From Streptococcus mitis (GTDB taxonomy: Bacteria; Bacillota; Bacilli; Lactobacillales; Streptococcaceae): DNA of 64,000 nt. The stretch is taken from NCBI RefSeq assembly GCF_000722695.1, contig NZ_JPFU01000013.1:124001-188000 (forward strand), written 5' to 3'. The translations under genes and the position numbers were made by a program. The notes under the pieces are model-generated. The model had not been told where the DNA came from, did not search any database, and saw only the letters and a list, made by a program, of their open reading frames with translations. Below are positions 57,746-64,000 of the stretch, piece after piece; the stretch's first letter is position 1, and the number at the start of each line of letters is the position of its first letter.

Positions 57746-57795
57746 AAAAAAGAGCCCATCACATAGGCTAGAAAGCTTGATATGATAGGCTTTTT
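57746..57795 (-). terminator. Terminator after pyk
   Basis: On the minus strand AAAAAGCCTATCATAT pairs imperfectly with TATGTGATGGGCTCTTTTTT across a loop, ending in a T-run ten bases past the pyk stop. Confidence 0.7.
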
Positions 57796-57804
57796 AATGT
57801 TAGA

Positions 57805-59310
57805 TTAACGTACTGTACGGATACGCATTGTGTTTGTACGTACAGCTTCTCCAACTGGTACACCCGCTACGATAACGATATCGTCACCAGATTGTACAAG
57901 ACCTGCTTCAACTGCTTTACGTTCAGCAATTTCGAACATATCGTCAGTTGAAGATGGAGCATCTGTCAACATTGGGATAACACCCCAGTTCAACATCAAT
58001 CCACGTTCTGTCAATTCGTCGAATGTCAATGCCAAGATGTCAGCATTTGGACGGTATTTAGAGATCAAACGTGCAGTGTGACCTGTCTTAGTAAGAGTTA
58101 CAATCAATTTAATGTCCATTGAGTTAGTAGCATCTTTAACAGCTGAAGCCATTACTTCTGTCTTAGAGTTACGTTCAAATGAATCTGAGTTCAAACGGCC
58201 GTATTCGTTAAGAAGAGTTTGAGCGTTCTTGTCGATTGTAGCCATTGTAGTTACTGACTCAAGTGGGTATTTACCATTTGCAGACTCACCTGAAAGCATT
58301 GTAGCGTCAGTACCGTCGATAACAGCGTTGAATACGTCTGATACTTCTGAACGTGTTGCACGAGGTTTTTCAGTCATTGTTTCAAGCATGTTTGTTGCAG
58401 TGATAACAACTTTACCTGCAGCATTGACTTTCTTGATGATCATTTTTTGGTAAACTGGAACCATTTCGTATGGTACTTCGATACCCATGTCACCACGAGC
58501 AATCATGATACCATCAGCAGCTTCGATGATTTCATCCAAGTTGTCGATACCTTGTTGGTTTTCAATTTTAGCAAACAATTGAACGTGTCCGTTTCCAGTC
58601 TCTTTACAGATTGCACGAACTTCTTCAACGTCTTTTGCAGTACGTACAAATGAAATCGCAATAAAGTTGATACCTTGCTCAAGACCAAAGCGGATGTCAT
58701 CATTATCACGTTCAGCAAGAGCTGGGAAAGGAATTTTAGTGTTAGGGATATTAACACCTTTTTGTTTAGCGATTACACCGTCATTTTCAACTTCAACTTC
58801 AAATTCACGAGTCACATCATCTTTAGCAACTACACGAAGACCAAGTTTACCATCGTCAATTAATACTTGGCGTCCAACTTCAACATCGTCATAGATATCA
58901 AGTGAACCAGCGACGTTCAATGCAATTACTTCACGAGTTGATTGAATTCCTTGTTTAGTTGCAACACGAATTTTTTCACCAGTTGTGTAAGAGTATTCTT
59001 TTGCATCTCCTTCAAACAATTCTGTACGGATTTCTGGTCCTTTTGTATCAAGAAGGAAACCAACTTTTTTACCTGCAAGTTTTTCAGCAAGTTTAACAGT
59101 TGCCATACGGTCACCTTGTTCTTGGTGGTCACCGTGTGAGAAGTTGAAACGGAATGTGTTAGCACCAGCTTCAATCAATTTAGCAATGTTTTTAGCAGAA
59201 GCTTCAACATCCAGTTTTCCACTCCAGTATCCCTCATCACCAAATTTTTTACCACCACGGATTTCTACCGCAGGACCTAAAGTTGCAACGATTTTTACAC
59301 GTTTGTTCAT
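57805..59310 (-). CDS. pyk: Pyruvate kinase
   Basis: Converts phosphoenolpyruvate and ADP to pyruvate and ATP. The 501 residues contain VATLGPAVE near the start, FNFSHGDHQEQ, the active-site signature KIENQQGIDNLDEI and MIARGDMGIEVP, and ATNMLETMTEKPRATRSEVSDVFNAVIDGTDATMLSGESA. An insertion near the N-terminus (RGGKKFGDEGYWSGKLDVEAS) is seen in streptococcal enzymes. It lies 58 bases after pfkA on the same strand, probably one operon. Confidence 0.97.
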   Translation of the reverse strand: MNKRVKIVATLGPAVEIRGGKKFGDEGYWSGKLDVEASAKNIAKLIEAGANTFRFNFSHGDHQEQGDRMATVKLAEKLAGKKVGFLLDTKGPEIRTELFEGDAKEYSYTTGEKIRVATKQGIQSTREVIALNVAGSLDIYDDVEVGRQVLIDDGKLGLRVVAKDDVTREFEVEVENDGVIAKQKGVNIPNTKIPFPALAERDNDDIRFGLEQGINFIAISFVRTAKDVEEVRAICKETGNGHVQLFAKIENQQGIDNLDEIIEAADGIMIARGDMGIEVPYEMVPVYQKMIIKKVNAAGKVVITATNMLETMTEKPRATRSEVSDVFNAVIDGTDATMLSGESANGKYPLESVTTMATIDKNAQTLLNEYGRLNSDSFERNSKTEVMASAVKDATNSMDIKLIVTLTKTGHTARLISKYRPNADILALTFDELTERGLMLNWGVIPMLTDAPSSTDDMFEIAERKAVEAGLVQSGDDIVIVAGVPVGEAVRTNTMRIRTVR

Positions 59311-59368
59311 GATTTTTGTGACTCCTTTATATATATGACCTCTTTGGTCTTATTAACTAATTTTTAAA

Positions 59369-60442
<1,074 letters not shown>

Positions 60443-60457
60443 CTATTTTCCGTAATT

Positions 60458-63400
60458 TTAGTGATAAATCGTTTTCATAACCATTCCATTTAATTTCGCT
60501 TTTAATTCATCAGATTTAGCTACAAAATGGTTGGGAGATACAATGGTTTTCTGTTCCTCTTCATACCTGATGATGACTGGAATTGGGCCTTTATATTGCT
60601 CTAAAATACGCGAAATTTCTTGATCCGATTCATGATTTTTCACTTGAATCCAAAAGCGTTCAGCCACTGCTTCTCTTATTTCCTGTGCAATCATTTGCAG
60701 ACGGCCATCACGGGACTGGATTTTCCCTCTGATATAGTAGAAGGCTCCTTCTCTTACTTCCTGCCCAACCTGTCGATATAAATCTGAAAAGAGGGTAACA
60801 TCCAGTTTTTTCTTACTATCATCGACCTGTAAGAAAGCCATATTTTCACCCTTTTTGGTGCGAATAGTTTTAATTTTTTGAATTTCTACCAAGATAATAG
60901 AGTGACTATTTTCTGACAAATTTCCAATGGGTGTAATCGGATAAATAGACTTGCTGGCAATAGCTTGTAAGGGATGTTTACTGACTCCTACCCCTAAAAG
61001 CTCTTGTTCCATATAGAATTTTTCTTGTTCTGTCCAATCTTCCGATTCCTGCCAACTATAAATAGTATCTCCAAACAAACTTCCTAACTCTTTTACAAAT
61101 TCAAATAAATTAGATAAATTATTGAATACTTTTTGACGATTTTTTTCAAATGAATCGAAAAGGCCAACTTTTACCAAAGGTTCTAGCAGAGGAAGTTTCA
61201 GATAATTCTCAGGTAATTTAGCTATAAAATCTTCAATGTTAGAATAGGGTCTATGTTCAATAATCCAAAGCGCCAAATCCTTGCTTACTCCCTTAATCGA
61301 TTTCAGACCTAGATAGATGGACTTGTTTGCAATTTTATCATGATAAGGAATAGTATTGATTGACAGAGGCGCTACTTCAAAGCCTGCTTCAAGGGCATCT
61401 GTTAGGTAATCACTGTTGGCAGAATTTAACATGACTTGATAAAAAATGGCTGGATAATGCGTTTTGAAATAGGCCAACTGGAAAGCCAAGGCTGAGTATG
61501 CATAGGCGTGTGACCTGTTAAAACCATAACCTGCAAACTTCTCCATGACATCAAAGACCTGCTCTGCCTTTTCCGCAGTATGACCTGCTTTTAATGCTCC
61601 CTGAATAAAGGAAGCCCTCATCTCATGCATGGCAGAGGCATCCTTTTTCCCCATAGCTCGACGCAAAATATCGGCTTTCCCAAGACTAAATCCAGCAAAA
61701 CGCTGAGCAACCTGCATAACCTGCTCCTGATAGAGCATAATGCCGTAGGTTGGAGCCAAAATATCCTCCAGCACTGGATCCAGAACCGTCACTTCTTCCT
61801 GACCATGCTTTCTTGCCACAAAATTATTGATATAATCACTTGCACCTGGACGATTTAAAGAAGTAGTTGCTACGACATCTTCAAAACAGACTGGCTGCAC
61901 ACGCTTTAGCAGGCGAATAGCACCAGGTTGCTCAAATTGAAAGATACCTTTTGTATTACCAGAAGCAAAAAGAGCCAGCGTTTCTTTGTCTTCCAAATCG
62001 ATTTCTTCAATTTTCAGATGAATCCCTTCTGTTTCAGCAAGCAACTCTTGCATTTTCTGGACAAAGGTCAAATTTCGTAGCCCCAGAAAATCCATCTTCA
62101 AAAGCCCGCTAGCTTCAACTCCATGAGCATCGTACTGAGTCAGTGGGATTTCGTCACCATGCTTCAGAGGGATGTAGTTGGTCAAATCTTGGTCACTGAT
62201 CACAACACCAGCCGCATGGACAGAGGTTTGTCTTGGATAGCCCTCTATCTTGCAAGCAATTTCAAAAGCTTTTTGGTATTCTAACTTACTATTGATTTGC
62301 TGACGAAACTGGAGATTGCCCTCATAGGCTGACTTGAGATTATCACGAAAACTGATTTTCTTAGTAATTGCAGACAATTCATACTCTGGCACACCAAAAC
62401 GCTTCAAAACATCACGTAAAGCTTGCTTAGCCCCAAAGGTAGAAAAAGTAACGATCTGAGCCGCATGCTTACTGCCATATTTATTGCCAACATATCTGAT
62501 AAAATCTGGACGATAAATATCTGGGATATCAATATCAATATCAGGCATAGTATAACGTTCACGATTGAGGAAACGTTCAAAAATCAAATTTTTCTCTACT
62601 GGGTCAATCCCTGTAATATCTAAGGCATAGGAAACCAAACTACCAACTGCAGAACCCCGTCCCATGCCCATATAATAGCCATTCGAGCGTCCAAAACGCA
62701 ACAAATCCCAAACAACCAAGAAATAATCATCAAAGCCCATATCATGAATAACAGCCAATTCTTGGTCTAGACGATTTTGATATTCTTTACTAGTCAACCC
62801 CTTCTGAGCTAGCCCCAGTTCAGCACGTTCTCTCAACTCTTCTACTGCTGGTCTAGCTGGATTAAAGCGAGGCAGTTTCAGACTAGTATCCAAGTCATAA
62901 GAAATACCTAAAATAAGCTTTTCTAAATTGTCCAAGGCTTGCGGAAAACGTTCTTGGAATAGTTTCTCTAAAGAACTTGCTGATATAAGGACATCTTGTC
63001 GTGAGCGTAAGGGAACTTCTCTGAGTGGTAGATTTTCTTTAATCGCTGTTAACACTTGTAGAACTTCTCTATCCCTGCTTTCAAAAGCATTGACCCGATA
63101 AAGGGGCAAGATTGGATGATGAAATTCACTGACCGGTGTTTCTGGATAAACCCCAATATAGTAATCACAGCCTATATTTAGAGACTCAATCTCTTCAAAA
63201 TAAGGCACAATGACCGCAATATCCTCCAGGTGTTGGGACAGGACTGACCAAGTTTTCTCCCCCTGCATCTTGGCTGTTGAAAGCTTCATCAACTGCTGAT
63301 AGCCCACACTAGATAGAGCTAAAAAACGCAGATTTACTTCCTGCACATCCACTAAAAGAGTCATTTCAAGCCCTAATAGAGGATGAATGCCGTATTTTTT

Positions 63401-63559
63401 TGTAATCTCTAGAAAGTCGAAAGCCCCATATAGGTTATCAATATCCATCATAGCCAGATGAGTGTAGCCATAGTCTTTAGCTGCTCTCACATACTTGTCT
63501 ATCGAAATGACACTCTCCATAAAACTATAGACTGTTTTTGTATCTAGTTGCGCAATCAA
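60458..63559 (-). CDS. dnaE: DNA polymerase III alpha subunit DnaE
   Basis: DnaE extends primers and helps replicate the lagging strand in bacteria that also have PolC. The preferred start is a TTG at 63559 (MIAQLDTKTVYSFMESVIS) with GAGGAGAAGG five bases upstream, giving 1033 residues. The frame extends to a GTG at 63586 without a good site. It has an N-terminal PHP domain (MMDIDNLYGAFDF), the catalytic core with MGMGRGSAVGSLVSY and PDIDIDIPDIYRPDF, HhH motifs and a C-terminal OB domain. A TGGTATAAT promoter element lies at 63590-63598. Confidence 0.95.
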   Translation of the reverse strand: MIAQLDTKTVYSFMESVISIDKYVRAAKDYGYTHLAMMDIDNLYGAFDFLEITKKYGIHPLLGLEMTLLVDVQEVNLRFLALSSVGYQQLMKLSTAKMQGEKTWSVLSQHLEDIAVIVPYFEEIESLNIGCDYYIGVYPETPVSEFHHPILPLYRVNAFESRDREVLQVLTAIKENLPLREVPLRSRQDVLISASSLEKLFQERFPQALDNLEKLILGISYDLDTSLKLPRFNPARPAVEELRERAELGLAQKGLTSKEYQNRLDQELAVIHDMGFDDYFLVVWDLLRFGRSNGYYMGMGRGSAVGSLVSYALDITGIDPVEKNLIFERFLNRERYTMPDIDIDIPDIYRPDFIRYVGNKYGSKHAAQIVTFSTFGAKQALRDVLKRFGVPEYELSAITKKISFRDNLKSAYEGNLQFRQQINSKLEYQKAFEIACKIEGYPRQTSVHAAGVVISDQDLTNYIPLKHGDEIPLTQYDAHGVEASGLLKMDFLGLRNLTFVQKMQELLAETEGIHLKIEEIDLEDKETLALFASGNTKGIFQFEQPGAIRLLKRVQPVCFEDVVATTSLNRPGASDYINNFVARKHGQEEVTVLDPVLEDILAPTYGIMLYQEQVMQVAQRFAGFSLGKADILRRAMGKKDASAMHEMRASFIQGALKAGHTAEKAEQVFDVMEKFAGYGFNRSHAYAYSALAFQLAYFKTHYPAIFYQVMLNSANSDYLTDALEAGFEVAPLSINTIPYHDKIANKSIYLGLKSIKGVSKDLALWIIEHRPYSNIEDFIAKLPENYLKLPLLEPLVKVGLFDSFEKNRQKVFNNLSNLFEFVKELGSLFGDTIYSWQESEDWTEQEKFYMEQELLGVGVSKHPLQAIASKSIYPITPIGNLSENSHSIILVEIQKIKTIRTKKGENMAFLQVDDSKKKLDVTLFSDLYRQVGQEVREGAFYYIRGKIQSRDGRLQMIAQEIREAVAERFWIQVKNHESDQEISRILEQYKGPIPVIIRYEEEQKTIVSPNHFVAKSDELKAKLNGMVMKTIYH

Positions 63560-63586
63560 TTTACCCTTCTCCTCTATCCTTCTCAC

Positions 63587-63944
63587 TTTATTATACCATT
63601 TTTCAAAAAGAGAAAGACAAAAGCATTGACTCTTATCTATAGTTTATACTTTAAATACGGTGTTTAAAATGAAAAAAGTAAAAATATATTTAAAGTCTAA
63701 AATACTCCTGTAATGTTTTTTAAACTTTTTATCCCAAGAAGTGAATATATCTTTTAAAATAGAAAGATACATTCAATCAACTAAGTTGTTATAATAACTT
63801 GTTTTAAGCTATAGAATGGTACTTGTTTTTCATATAAATGATATTCATTATTATTGAATTAATTTCTTTCTCATTTAATGATTTCCTTTATCCTATTTTT
63901 TTGATATAATAACCTTAATTATTTTTATTTTATAAGGAGGTTAT
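63587..63944. other. Divergent control region between dnaE and pepX
   Basis: Contains the dnaE extended -10 box and, on the plus strand, TATAAT about 35 bases before pepX (63904-63909 region). The rest is very AT-rich without an open frame, terminator or known repeat. Confidence 0.5.
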
Positions 63945-64000
63945 ATGCGCTTTAATCAATTCAGCTATTTATCACTTCCAAGAAATACTATTTTATATGA
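63945..64000 (+). CDS. pepX: X-prolyl dipeptidyl aminopeptidase, first 18 codons
   Basis: An AAGGAGG ribosome site precedes an ATG at 63945, and the frame reads MRFNQFSYLSLPRNTILY before the window ends. This resembles the N-terminus of streptococcal PepX (MRFNQYSYINFPKENVLSE, from memory), and pepX lies divergently next to dnaE in the pneumococcus. PepX removes X-Pro dipeptides from peptides in the cytoplasm. Only the start is visible, so the call rests on this and on gene order. Confidence 0.75.
   Translation, partial: MRFNQFSYLSLPRNTILY

Overview
The window comes from a low-GC Gram-positive bacterium of the Streptococcus mitis group (S. mitis, S. oralis or a close relative of the pneumococcus). 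The grounds are three BOX interspersed repeats, the runs ptsHI / nrdHEF / lac and xseA-xseB-ispA-tlyA-argR-recN, streptococcal versions of srtA, gyrA, ldh, pyk, pfkA and dnaE, and the start of pepX. Species cannot be fixed from this sequence alone. No tRNA, rRNA, CRISPR array or intact insertion sequence was seen.

Layout. 0.1-1.7 kb: small membrane proteins and the remnant of a double-glycine bacteriocin-type prepeptide gene. 2.1-5.9 kb: a dihydroxyacetone kinase system (dhaKLM) divergent from its regulators dhaS and dhaQ, with a recognisable DhaS operator and a perfect cre site. 6-13.4 kb: a ClbS/DfsB-like protein, a cysteine-cluster protein, ptsHI, and class Ib ribonucleotide reductase (nrdH, nrdE, nrdF) behind paired NrdR boxes. 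13.4-31 kb: a large lactose/galactose region. It has lacR, lacTFEG, lacABCD, lacX and a galactitol-family PTS. A 4.3-kb block sits between lacD and lacT with an Rrf2 regulator, a drug/metabolite transporter, two methyltransferases and a second, divergent lacA/lacB pair. The lacE-lacG gap holds five tandem 124-bp repeats full of hairpins.

31-40 kb: housekeeping genes (lepA, a phosphatase, recN, argR, tlyA, ispA, xseB, xseA, udk). 40-49.5 kb: an accessory stretch around truB. It has a Septu-like ATPase plus HNH pair, and a four-gene run (DUF2130 protein, HNH-like membrane protein, coiled-coil membrane protein, CbxX-type AAA+ ATPase) that I do not recognise as a described system. The last two genes of that run carry single-base frameshifts. 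49.6-64 kb: a frameshifted O-acetylhomoserine sulfhydrylase, two tandem formate/nitrite-type channels, srtA, gyrA, ldh, pyk, pfkA, dnaE and the first codons of pepX.

How it works together. EI and HPr (ptsHI) would energise the lactose PTS, the galactitol-type PTS and DhaM. The tagatose-6-phosphate pathway (LacAB, LacC, LacD) feeds triose phosphates to glycolysis, represented by pfkA, pyk and ldh. DeoR-type boxes (TGTTTGT) occur upstream of both lacABCD and the galactitol-type PTS, which suggests shared LacR control. The lacT leader has its own antiterminator and terminator structure.
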